Source: Heterotrichella gracilis | Taxonomy: Eukaryota; Sar; Xanthophyceae; Tribonematales; Xanthonemataceae | NCBI GenBank assembly: GCA_032358255.1 | Contig: JAULBX010000002.1 | Location: 806,001 to 870,000, forward strand | Direction: 5' to 3' | DNA: 64,000 bases | In this document: positions 7,946 through 16,322 of the stretch, in pieces | Position numbering within the stretch: the stretch's first letter is position 1 | How the letters are laid out: each line of letters begins with the position of its first letter | Notes under the pieces: generated by a model | Databases searched by the model: none | Told to the model about the DNA's origin: nothing | Seen by the model: only the letters and a program-made list of their open reading frames with translations | Made by a program: the position numbers and the translations under genes

Positions 7946-10690
7946 TCATTTTACTAGGTTAATATGTCCTGTAATTCTTTTTGCCTTACTACTCAATTCA
8001 TTAATATCAATTATATAACTGTAAACGCCAATAGGTAATTCTTTTCCTTTAAAAATGCCGTCCCACGACTCTCCTATTGTATTCATTTCCTTAATTAAAA
8101 TACCCCATCTGTCAAATATCAAACACCGGTAATCCATTACGCAATCGATAAATGGAATCCAGGAATCATTTAACCCATCACTATTTGGTGTAAAAGTGTT
8201 AGGTATATAAATAACAGGCTTCGACTTAACATTTTTATTTGTGATATAGTTTGGTGTCATGCAATTATTGGCATCGTAAACATTAATTACATATTCAGGT
8301 TCTGTTAGATCGTTTATAGCATGAGAATAGAATAATGGGGAACCGTTTACGCTTAAATAGTAGGGCGGCACTCCGCCTGCAATGCTGTCAATTAAAATAC
8401 AGTATGTTTCTTCACAGTTACCGGTAATATTTATTTTGTAATACAGTTTCGATCTTGCTTCAAGGTCTTTAACTGTTTCTGTTTGCATGTATACGCAACC
8501 CTTGGCGTCTTTAACATAAATGTAATAAACACCGCCGGCCAGATTAGGAAAAGAATTTGTTGTAGAGTAATTTGTGTTATTAAAAGAATATAAATAAGGC
8601 GGAGTTCCACCGTTAACACCAACAATTGAAATAATCCCAGTATTTTTTTTACAGATATTGTCTTGCTTTAATGTTTCAATCTTTTGAGGCGCTTGAGGGT
8701 TTAAAATGGCAACAACGGATGTTGTTCCGCATCCTCCGGAATTAATATTAACCGTATAATTTCCTGCCGGTACGTTGTTTATTATTGATGAGGTAGAAAC
8801 AGGTGGTGTCCAAACATAAATATTATTAGTGTTTTGCGCTGTAATTGTTGCTCCGCCGGTTGCCGCGTCGCAATTGCTTGAAGTGCTGCTAACATTTAAT
8901 ATAGTTGCTTTATTTGTTGCAGGAATAGTTATTTGCGTGTATGTAGTGCATGTTTGATTAGTAAGGGTTATAGAGTAAATGCCTTCTCCAAGGTTAGAGG
9001 CAGAGTAGGTATTAGAAACAGGCGGAGACCAACTAAACGTCGTACCCAGAGGAACGACGTTTAAATTAATCATACCCAATGCAGAATCACACTTGGTTGG
9101 CGTTATATTTAGAGCGTTTATAATTGGGTTAATAGGTGAAGGTGTTATAGAATAATTAAGTACGAGCGTACATCCAAAAGCCTCAGCTAGTGTAACACTT
9201 CCGGATCCGGCTGGTGGATTGCTATTCGTTAAAGAATTACTTGATATTGTACCGGGCGGATTCCAAATTATTGAAGGACTAAATGTATTGGAAGAATTGA
9301 TAGTTAAGGATACCGTTGCCACAGAATTTGTACAGGAGGGTTGTGTTACTTGAATGTTTGCTACCGGGGCAGTTGAAATACTCAGTGTAATAACTTTTAC
9401 AATTGGGCTGCATATTCCAGGGGGACTCATAATTAAAGCAACTGTGCCGGATTGATTCGAAATTAGTGTTGTATTGGTATGACTGGGAGTAGATAGATTT
9501 GCTGGTATAGATATTGCGGTTGACGTCCACGTATATGGGCCAACATTTAGCGGCGCAGTTACATTATTGCTATTGGGCGCACAAGTTGTTAAAACAATAC
9601 TTGGAGTGGATATTGGATATGTGTTGTTATTGCCAATAATATCCAAGGGTAAGCATTGCGAATCGAAATAAACATAAGCGTAATGACCTCCGGTTGGACA
9701 ATCTACCGCTGTTATCTCAACGCTAATAGTATTGCCGATATAAGGGCTCAGATCAATAGAGTTAAATACCCATTTATTAAATACCGGGTTTAAAACATTT
9801 GAGGTTGAATTAGAAGGGCAGTTTGAGCCCGCTACAAAAAACTGAATACTCGTAGTATTCGTGCACAAAAAACCACTTGGGGCAAAAGAAGATAATGTGG
9901 GACAGGGAATAACAGTATTTGCAGTAACATTTGTAATCTTTAAAAAAACGGCACTTGAAAAGCAACAGCTGTGTGTAGGAAAAAATACAGACATGTGTGC
10001 CAATTGAAACAGAGCATTAGCAGAGGTAACATTTATTGTTTTTGTTAGTTTTGTAACGTCTGCGCCACCAATATTATTATTTATTCTAATAATTTTATCT
10101 CCCTTCATTTGTTGCAATGTCGGATTCACTGAATTGCCATTATTATTATTGCTTCCAAATACTGAAAAAATAGGGTAACACGATCCGATAACAGGATCAA
10201 TATACCCTCCGGCTGGACACTGAATGAGTTCACAATCTACTGGTTGGCTTGGACAACAGCCGCCGATACTGCAGGCATTGTTGGGTAAGGCATTGTTGCC
10301 ACTTGCTACGATCCATCCTGCAATTTGATTTGAAGTAGTTATTATTGCGGGCGCAGAAGATTCAAAATCTTCATTTATGCAGGCTGCGGCCCGGCTATTA
10401 ATCGTTGTCAGATTTTTATATTCCCTTGCCTTATTTTTTATTTTATATTTAGAATTAACAAAGTCCCTTTTATAGTGATACATCCTTACTTTAAATTCAT
10501 CTCCATAATAGCCTTCAGATAGAGCTGCCTTTTCGGCGGCATCTTCCTCAAAACCCTGAAGTGAATCTGTATTAAAAATATACTTTTCTTGAGTTGTTAA
10601 AACGTGGAAATTATTATTTTGTGCATACATAGAATAACTGCCTATAAAGGCAACTATCACCAGCGTTTTATACAAAAGCAAATTTTTCAT
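7946..10690 (-). CDS. T9SS type B sorting-domain protein with SprB-like repeats
   Basis: A 914-residue exported protein with signal peptide 1-23 (ending SMYAQ). A Cys-rich region around residues 130-170 (SIGGCCPSQPVDCELIQC) sits in front of a jelly-roll-like domain. It is followed by several Ig-like or SprB-like repeats, the clearest around VNGGTPPYLYSFNN ... GGVYYIYVKDAKGC. The C-terminal ~90 residues (IPNTFTPNSDGLND, FDRWG, SWDGIFKGKELPIGVY) are a type B sorting domain. It is probably a surface adhesin or structural protein. Together with the gene at 995 it flanks the small secreted-protein cluster. Confidence 0.9.
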   Translation of the reverse strand: MKNLLLYKTLVIVAFIGSYSMYAQNNNFHVLTTQEKYIFNTDSLQGFEEDAAEKAALSEGYYGDEFKVRMYHYKRDFVNSKYKIKNKAREYKNLTTINSRAAACINEDFESSAPAIITTSNQIAGWIVASGNNALPNNACSIGGCCPSQPVDCELIQCPAGGYIDPVIGSCYPIFSVFGSNNNNGNSVNPTLQQMKGDKIIRINNNIGGADVTKLTKTINVTSANALFQLAHMSVFFPTHSCCFSSAVFLKITNVTANTVIPCPTLSSFAPSGFLCTNTTSIQFFVAGSNCPSNSTSNVLNPVFNKWVFNSIDLSPYIGNTISVEITAVDCPTGGHYAYVYFDSQCLPLDIIGNNNTYPISTPSIVLTTCAPNSNNVTAPLNVGPYTWTSTAISIPANLSTPSHTNTTLISNQSGTVALIMSPPGICSPIVKVITLSISTAPVANIQVTQPSCTNSVATVSLTINSSNTFSPSIIWNPPGTISSNSLTNSNPPAGSGSVTLAEAFGCTLVLNYSITPSPINPIINALNITPTKCDSALGMINLNVVPLGTTFSWSPPVSNTYSASNLGEGIYSITLTNQTCTTYTQITIPATNKATILNVSSTSSNCDAATGGATITAQNTNNIYVWTPPVSTSSIINNVPAGNYTVNINSGGCGTTSVVAILNPQAPQKIETLKQDNICKKNTGIISIVGVNGGTPPYLYSFNNTNYSTTNSFPNLAGGVYYIYVKDAKGCVYMQTETVKDLEARSKLYYKINITGNCEETYCILIDSIAGGVPPYYLSVNGSPLFYSHAINDLTEPEYVINVYDANNCMTPNYITNKNVKSKPVIYIPNTFTPNSDGLNDSWIPFIDCVMDYRCLIFDRWGILIKEMNTIGESWDGIFKGKELPIGVYSYIIDINELSSKAKRITGHINLVK

Positions 10691-11004
10691 CTTAAATTAT
10701 TTTTTAAGAGTAACTCACGTATTGTAAATTATTTTTTGATTACTAAATAAAACATCTCAAATTTTATGCCTGAAAATGGAGTTAATAGTTAAAATAAAAA
10801 GATGCTTTATTATTATTAAAATTCGACTATGTTGAATTAAATTTTGATTAATTTGATCTTTAAAGAGGAAATCAGAGAAATATAAATTCGTTTTTTTTTT
10901 AGTAAGGATCACTTTTTTATACAAACACATCGTATTTACAAAAAGAGTTTTTGTTTGGTTTTTATGCTCTAATTTTATTCAAGATTATTTTAAACTGTAA
11001 AATT
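10691..11004. other. Gene-free AT-rich divergent intergenic region
   Basis: 314 bases separate the starts of two divergent genes. It is very AT-rich with a T10 tract near 10890-10900. I see no convincing exact TAnnTTTG box on either strand, no RNA gene and no ORF worth calling. Promoters for both neighbours must lie here but cannot be pinned down. Confidence 0.4.
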
Positions 11005-11292
11005 ATGAATTCATTTCAAAAACAATTATTAGCATTGGCTTTGTGCTTTGGTTTGCACACAGCATACTGCCAGATCCCAAAATCATTAAAAAATGCTGCT
11101 AAACGTACCGAAAAGAGGGCAGAGAGAAGAACCGAGAAAAACGTAAACAAAAAAATTGATAAAGGTATAGATAACGCCTTTGATGATGAAAAGAAAGAAA
11201 AAAAGAAAAAGGACAAAGATCAACCGATAGATTCAACTAAGAAAACCACCTTATATTTTGAAAGACGAGATAATAATATTACATTTTCTTAA
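11005..11292 (+). CDS. Small secreted Lys/Arg/Asp-rich protein, possibly a truncated head
   Basis: 95 residues from ATG 11005; the upstream in-frame start at 10951 would spoil the signal peptide. Residues 1-20 are a signal peptide ending TAYCQ. The rest is highly charged, with repeats of the type KRTEKRAERRTEKNVNKKID, then DDEKKEKKKKDKD. From memory, similar charged heads precede larger OmpA-like proteins in Bacteroidota, so this may be the remaining head of a longer gene. Its last 14 bases overlap the 3' end of the convergent LytTR gene, which limits any longer ancestral form. Function unknown. Confidence 0.55.
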   Translation: MNSFQKQLLALALCFGLHTAYCQIPKSLKNAAKRTEKRAERRTEKNVNKKIDKGIDNAFDDEKKEKKKKDKDQPIDSTKKTTLYFERRDNNITFS

Positions 11293-12028
11293 AAAGTGCC
11301 ATTAGCAATTCTTTCTTTCTTTGTGAAACCGGGATTTTAATACCGCCGTTAACATATAAGAAACCGCCATCACCCTTATCATATTTTTCTATTTTATGAA
11401 TATTGACCAAATACGAATTGTGAACTCTTAGAAAACCTAAAGGGCTAAGCATATCTTCAAAAACTTTCATATTTTTAGAAATAACAATTTTTGTATCACT
11501 TGTACTTGTATAAAAGGTAGTGTAGTTTCCTTCCGACGAACAGTAGACAATATCACTGCTTTTTAGAATATGAATGGAGTCTTGTTCGCTTAGTACTATT
11601 TTTTTATCCTGTTGTGATGCGTTAGTATATTCAGTTTTTAAAACGGTTAATTGTTTTACTAAATTATCACTATTGCTTTTCTTCTCTGCTCTATTTACAC
11701 TTCTGATTAATTCTTCTGGATTAATTGGCTTCAAAAGAAAGTCGATAGCACTATATTTAAAAGCATCAATTGCATATTTATTATGAGCGGTAATAAACAC
11801 AATATTAAATGTAATTTTTTCTAACTGCGATAGTAGATCCATTCCAGTACCGTTTCCAAGTTCAACATCCAAAAAAACGAGGTCAGGTTGGAAAGATGAT
11901 ATTTTCTTTTTCCCAGAATCGATACCGTCTGCTTCTTCAATACTTTCAATTTGCGGGCAAAAAGCACGAATGGCAGAAACTAGGCTTTCTCTAATACTTA
12001 CTTCGTTATCGATTACCAGAACTTTCAT
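11279..12028 (-). CDS. LytTR-family response regulator
   Basis: 249 residues. The receiver domain (1-125) has the acidic pocket with Asp7, phospho-acceptor Asp54 (VFLDVELG), Thr80 and Lys100 (LLKP). A LytTR DNA-binding domain follows (about 150-249: DIVYCSSEGNYTTFY ... LRVHNSYLVNIHKIEKY ... IPVSQRKK). It acts as a transcription factor activated by the histidine kinase encoded directly upstream, whose 3' end overlaps this start by 23 bases. Targets are unknown; neighbouring surface-protein genes are candidates only by position. Confidence 0.95.
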   Translation of the reverse strand: MKVLVIDNEVSIRESLVSAIRAFCPQIESIEEADGIDSGKKKISSFQPDLVFLDVELGNGTGMDLLSQLEKITFNIVFITAHNKYAIDAFKYSAIDFLLKPINPEELIRSVNRAEKKSNSDNLVKQLTVLKTEYTNASQQDKKIVLSEQDSIHILKSSDIVYCSSEGNYTTFYTSTSDTKIVISKNMKVFEDMLSPLGFLRVHNSYLVNIHKIEKYDKGDGGFLYVNGGIKIPVSQRKKELLMALFKKM

Positions 12029-13868
12029 CTTTTAATCCCAAAGGTAAGAAAATTTCAACTACCGTCCCAATTAGTGTATTTGAATTAATTAAGAATCGAG
12101 CGTTTGTATTGTGCAAATTATTTATCAAGTTTAAGCGATCGGTTGTAATTTGCATGGCTCTAGATATATGATCTTTCTGCTTAACCATAGATTTTTGAAC
12201 CCCTTTACCATTGTCCGTTATTGTGATAAGCAGTTCGTTGTCATGCCTACTGAATTCTAGTAATATTTTTCCGCCAGTATTCATCTCACTAAAACCATGT
12301 TCTATTGAATTTTCAATAAAAGGTTGAATGATCATGGAGGGAATGAAAATACCCTCCTGATCAATTTTGGAAGACACATTTACATCAAATGAGAATTTAT
12401 CTTTTTGATTTAGTTTTTGTAATTCAACATAGTGCATTAAAAAAGAAATTTCTTTTTCTATAGTAACCAGATCGGAGTAGCTACTCTCAAGGGTTTCTCG
12501 CATTAACTTGGAAAATGTAAACAGATTTGTATATATTTTTTTACCGTCATTTTCTTTTAATGCCATACCCTGAAGTGTTGTAATTGAATTAAAGAAAAAG
12601 TGTGGATTTATTCTTGACCTGTTCAAACGTTGTTCAGTTTCAAGAAGCGAATGTTTTTGTTTTAAATTCCGCTGGCGGTAAACAAAAATTATAAATACTA
12701 CAATTATTATAAATAGTAAAACAGCAATAATTAAAATATTAATTTTTAAACTGCTAATTTGTTTTTCTTTGGTTAAATCATTAATCGTTCTTTCATTCTC
12801 CGACTTATTATATTTCTGTTCCAGATCGTTTATAATCGCAAACTGCTCCTGTGATTGAACACTGTCAGTAAGCATACTACTCATTTTATAATATTCAAGT
12901 GCCGCTAAATAATTTTTTAATTCGTACTCGCAATCATATAATTTATAATAGAGATCGGCAATATTGTTCTTAAAACCCATTTTTTTTGCATACACCATCG
13001 CAGAATCGCCAGCAATTTTAGCTTTTCCAAACTGTTCTAATGCAAGATAACAATCGCAAATATTAGAATAAGCCGAGCATAGTTGCCCCGTATGCATATC
13101 CCTATTTGCTAATTGTATTATGCTATCACTATAAGCTAATGTAAGTTGATAGTTTTGATCTTGAAAAGAACAACTTCCAAGCCCTGAATATGCTTTTAAT
13201 AAGCCAAGCATACTAGTGTTCTTTTTAGCTTCAACTACAAGCTGTTTAGCAAAACGTTCAGCACTATCTAAATATTTTGTTTTATTGGTTTCTAAATAAT
13301 ACCGACCACAATAAGTAATGAGATTACCAAGGAGGAGAATTTCTGTGTTTTTTGCTTTTTTTAATCTCGCGAGGTTTAACCCATTTATCGCATAATCGAC
13401 AGCTCTATTAAATTGATACAAATTAGCAAAAACATTACTCACACCGTTAAAGCATTTAATTTGTAAAGCAGTATCTTTTTTTTGCTTGGCTAATTCAAGT
13501 GTTTTTAAAAAGTAATAAGATGCGCTATCATTTACTCCTTTCACATAATTATACCTTGCTAATATATAAAGTCTCTGTAACTTGTTATCATTATCGTTAT
13601 TTAGATCGCTAAGTAAGATTAGAATCGAATCTGTTTTTTTAGTAGTGAGTAGATAGTGAATTTTATATATTAAAAATTCTTGCTCACACACTCCCTTATC
13701 TTTTGGGATTTGATTAATATAATATAAAACGGAGTCATTAAGTTTATTGTCAAAACAAAATTCAAGTCGCAGCTTTATTTTTTCTACAAATTGGCATTTT
13801 TGTCCAACTAAGCTCTTGCTTAATGAAAAAAATAACAATCCCACATAAAGCGTTTTAACTAAATTCAT
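12006..13868 (-). CDS. TPR-containing LytS-type sensor histidine kinase
   Basis: 620 residues from ATG 13868; start codons further upstream (13904) put hydrophilic residues before the signal sequence. The order is signal peptide, periplasmic TPR-like helical repeats (about 40-350), a transmembrane helix near 377-397 (LIIAVLLFIIIVVFIIFVY), a His_kinase (PF06580) domain with phospho-acceptor His423 in INPHFFFN, and an ATPase domain with N-box QPFIENSIEHG (515-525) and DNGKG (552-556). It partners with the LytTR regulator it overlaps. Periplasmic TPR sensors of this kind are common in Bacteroidota; the signal is unknown. Confidence 0.93.
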   Translation of the reverse strand: MNLVKTLYVGLLFFSLSKSLVGQKCQFVEKIKLRLEFCFDNKLNDSVLYYINQIPKDKGVCEQEFLIYKIHYLLTTKKTDSILILLSDLNNDNDNKLQRLYILARYNYVKGVNDSASYYFLKTLELAKQKKDTALQIKCFNGVSNVFANLYQFNRAVDYAINGLNLARLKKAKNTEILLLGNLITYCGRYYLETNKTKYLDSAERFAKQLVVEAKKNTSMLGLLKAYSGLGSCSFQDQNYQLTLAYSDSIIQLANRDMHTGQLCSAYSNICDCYLALEQFGKAKIAGDSAMVYAKKMGFKNNIADLYYKLYDCEYELKNYLAALEYYKMSSMLTDSVQSQEQFAIINDLEQKYNKSENERTINDLTKEKQISSLKINILIIAVLLFIIIVVFIIFVYRQRNLKQKHSLLETEQRLNRSRINPHFFFNSITTLQGMALKENDGKKIYTNLFTFSKLMRETLESSYSDLVTIEKEISFLMHYVELQKLNQKDKFSFDVNVSSKIDQEGIFIPSMIIQPFIENSIEHGFSEMNTGGKILLEFSRHDNELLITITDNGKGVQKSMVKQKDHISRAMQITTDRLNLINNLHNTNARFLINSNTLIGTVVEIFLPLGLKDESSGNR

Positions 13869-14060
13869 CTTAATTAGATGCATAAATTTAGTCGAAAAAA
13901 TCACACAACTTAACTCTACTTTTGATTATAAACATTACCCTTTCTGAAAAAACAGATACCTTGTAGCTTTTTTATTTTTTAACAAAATAAAACGTTTCAA
14001 TAATGTTTCATAAGCGCTCAACTGTATAATTTATTAATCTAGAAATCAATACATTAGAAG

Positions 14061-14088
14061 ATTAGGTTCGATTCCTGCCGGAGCCACA
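14061..14088 (+). other. Orphan tRNA-like 3' end (possible attachment site)
   Basis: The stretch contains a T-loop (TTCGATT, 14067-14073) between AGG and CCT, followed by CGGAGCC and a discriminator-like A, the order expected at a tRNA or tmRNA 3' end. The T stem pairs only in its three inner positions. Upstream there is no D arm, anticodon arm or matching 5' acceptor strand (GGCTCCG), so no complete tRNA is present. The fragment fits an attachment site left by an element that integrated into a tRNA gene whose intact copy lies elsewhere. A decayed tRNA is the alternative. Confidence 0.5.
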
Positions 14089-14124
14089 AAATATTGATTC
14101 ACCTTTTCAAAACGAGAAGATTTT

Positions 14125-15093
14125 TTATATCGGCAACATTTTGGTCTTAAGTCCAATGCTCATTCCAAAGCCTACAGTCATAAAAAAAGATTCATTGGCT
14201 GGGCCGGGCTGTTGACCAATTTCCATTTTAGCGTTAAAACCACAAGGCTGGTTCAATGTGTAATGCCATCCAAATCTCCAGCCCATCAATTTACGTTTGT
14301 TTTCCGGAATATTTATATCAACACCTGACATATAAGCCTGACCTGAATTTGGCTTAAGCTCAAATTTTACGGCAGGTGTAAACAGCACATCTAAATAAAA
14401 ATTGTTTACCGTTTTGCTCGCTCTATTGCCATAACCTTCAGCGCTCACAATTAACTGTCTCACGGTTTTAAAATCTATTCCTCCATAGAAACCTACACTT
14501 CGCGCTGTATAATTAATGGTCTCAAAATTTATGCTATCGCGTAAATAATTTACTTGTCCATCTGCCGTTTTCCCCTGCATGCCATCCGCATTTTTCGTAA
14601 AATCATTGTCCACTTTATGGTTGCTATAAAAAGTAAGAAATCCTCCTCTTAAAGCAAAGATCTTTCTAGCCTCCCCCATTACAAAAATTGAAGAAGTGTA
14701 TGTATAGCGGCCCGAAGTGGACGATCTAAGAACCACTTTATGGCCTGCCGTTTTTAATCTGTTTGCCAAATTAAATGCGCCCCCGATTTCCATCTGACTC
14801 GACTTTTTAAGCCCTTTTGGAGAAAAAACGCCGGTGGCATTCATATCAAGATATGCTTTTCTGTAATCGATCTGTATTTGAAGATGCTTTGCAGCAAGCC
14901 AGGTGGCCTGTACATTATAGCCTATACATATATCTGCCATGTAAGCTTGCGTGTTAAAAGGGTTAAGATGAATGAATAGATTCCGTTTATCAGGATCATT
15001 CTCAACGATCTTATATGAAACGGTTTGCGCTTTTGTAATTATTGCGTTTGCCGTAATTAATAATGCTAATAAGCCTTTAAGTGGTGTTTTCAT
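14125..15093 (-). CDS. Exported protein, probable outer-membrane barrel
   Basis: 322 residues with signal peptide 1-22 (ending IITKAQ). The body alternates short strands and turns with many aromatic residues (SVGFYGGIDFKTV, NFYLDVLFTPAVKFEL, RKLMGWRFGWHYTL). The C-terminus ends in a strand-like FFMTVGFGMSIGLKTKML, as expected for an outer-membrane beta-barrel or barrel-like protein. No named family is recognised. It diverges from the lipoprotein gene at 15231; a TAATTTTG box lies 20 bases upstream of its start on the minus strand. Confidence 0.7.
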   Translation of the reverse strand: MKTPLKGLLALLITANAIITKAQTVSYKIVENDPDKRNLFIHLNPFNTQAYMADICIGYNVQATWLAAKHLQIQIDYRKAYLDMNATGVFSPKGLKKSSQMEIGGAFNLANRLKTAGHKVVLRSSTSGRYTYTSSIFVMGEARKIFALRGGFLTFYSNHKVDNDFTKNADGMQGKTADGQVNYLRDSINFETINYTARSVGFYGGIDFKTVRQLIVSAEGYGNRASKTVNNFYLDVLFTPAVKFELKPNSGQAYMSGVDINIPENKRKLMGWRFGWHYTLNQPCGFNAKMEIGQQPGPANESFFMTVGFGMSIGLKTKMLPI

Positions 15094-15112
15094 GTGATTG
15101 ATTTTATAAAAG

Positions 15113-15120
15113 CAAAATTA
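15113..15120 (-). promoter_or_regulatory. -7 promoter box (TAATTTTG)
   Basis: An exact TAnnTTTG match on the minus strand, 19 bases before the ATG at 15093. No clear -33 TTG was found at the usual spacing. Confidence 0.45.
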
Positions 15121-15140
15121 CGTCTGCTATAAAAGAATAT

Positions 15141-15162
15141 AAATACCCTCGGTTGGGTATTT
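15141..15162. promoter_or_regulatory. Inverted repeat between divergent genes
   Basis: AAATACCC (15141-15148) and GGGTATTT (15155-15162) form a perfect 8-base inverted repeat with a 6-base centre. It sits just upstream of the minus-strand -7 box and between two divergent exported-protein genes, so an operator is more likely than a terminator. The binding protein is unknown. Confidence 0.4.
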
Positions 15163-15230
15163 CAGAATTTTGACGATTGCCACAACTTTGTGATGTATTA
15201 ATCACAATAATCAACTTAAAACAAAAACAA

Positions 15231-16253
15231 ATGAAAAATTTATTATCCTTAACAGCAGCGGCAGTATTATTAACCGCAGCATGCAGCGCCCCAAAGCTCT
15301 CGAGCTATGCGGCAAAGACCGATCTTAAAAGTAAAGCCAAGTACGATTTTAACCAGGGCAAAATTCGCGAAAACGGAAAAGGTTTCGCTATAGACATGGC
15401 CGCTTTAGGAAAAATGCCAAAACGTATTGCCCTTGTATCTTTTTATATTACCGATCCGGGAATCACCAAAATAAGTGGAACCAATCAAACCGGAAAGTCA
15501 TTTAATACTACTAACACTGGTAGCGCCAACGGAAAAATCTTCGCAAACGATTTTTCATCAAAAAGTATTGAAACTATTAAAGCATCATTTAAGACTTATG
15601 GTATAGACATATTAACACCAAGTGAGTTTTTAACTGATGATGATAAGAAACAAGCTTACAATGATTTTGTTGTAAAGCACACCAACTTAAATAAGCTTGG
15701 AGAAAAGTTAAGTAAATGGGGGAAAAAACTTGGCAATGCCGGAACAACTCTTGAAATGGATGAGGCCGCAGACGGCTACAATCTAATCAAAATAAATAAA
15801 AAAGAATCGAGCGATGATAAAAAGAAAAGTGTTCCGCCTCAAAATTTAAGCGGAAGTCTAGACGGACAAATGATAGAATCGATTGGTTACGATCTCTGCA
15901 AAAGTCTTGAAGTAGACGCCGTGTTAATTATCTTCAATACACAATTGGCAGATACAAAATGGTCTAAAACTCGTTTTTGGTTGAGCGCTGTAAACATGCA
16001 TATTCTTGGACCAAATCCTACGCCGCTTAAAGAAGGAAAAAAAGATAATAATTTTTACAGTAAAGGCTTATTTTATTGCGGTGTGCGCATGCCATTTAAA
16101 AAAGGACTTTGCATAAACCCAAAAATAAAAGATGAAGTTAAGAAAACCGAAAACGACAAACTAAATTATGTTGCTTACAACAATATGATGGCAGGTTGCG
16201 CTAATAAAATTGGTAGTTACTTGCAAAAAGAACTTGATAAAGCAAAAAAATAA
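15231..16253 (+). CDS. Lipoprotein of unknown function
   Basis: 340 residues from ATG 15231. The in-frame TTG at 15177 is rejected because 15231 starts directly with a lipoprotein signal (lipobox LTAAC, Cys 18). The mature protein has a repeat-free mixed alpha/beta sequence with MPKRIALVSFYITDPG near residue 60 and VDAVLIIFNTQLADTKW near 225, reminiscent of periplasmic nucleotide-independent folds but not assignable. It is followed by a strong hairpin and the OmpA-family gene, so the two may be linked in expression. Confidence 0.75.
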   Translation: MKNLLSLTAAAVLLTAACSAPKLSSYAAKTDLKSKAKYDFNQGKIRENGKGFAIDMAALGKMPKRIALVSFYITDPGITKISGTNQTGKSFNTTNTGSANGKIFANDFSSKSIETIKASFKTYGIDILTPSEFLTDDDKKQAYNDFVVKHTNLNKLGEKLSKWGKKLGNAGTTLEMDEAADGYNLIKINKKESSDDKKKSVPPQNLSGSLDGQMIESIGYDLCKSLEVDAVLIIFNTQLADTKWSKTRFWLSAVNMHILGPNPTPLKEGKKDNNFYSKGLFYCGVRMPFKKGLCINPKIKDEVKKTENDKLNYVAYNNMMAGCANKIGSYLQKELDKAKK

Positions 16254-16270
16254 TTTTATCACTCAAATTA

Positions 16271-16306
16271 AAAGCCTCATTAAGTATTACTGCAAGATGA
16301 GGCTTT
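16271..16306 (+). terminator. 10-bp hairpin between lipoprotein and OmpA-family genes
   Basis: AAAGCCTCAT (16271-16280) pairs perfectly with ATGAGGCTTT (16297-16306) around a 16-base loop, followed by CTTT. It lies 17 bases after the lipoprotein stop and ends 16 bases before the next ATG. It could terminate or attenuate transcription into the downstream gene. Confidence 0.65.
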
Positions 16307-16322
16307 CTTTAAAAATTATACC

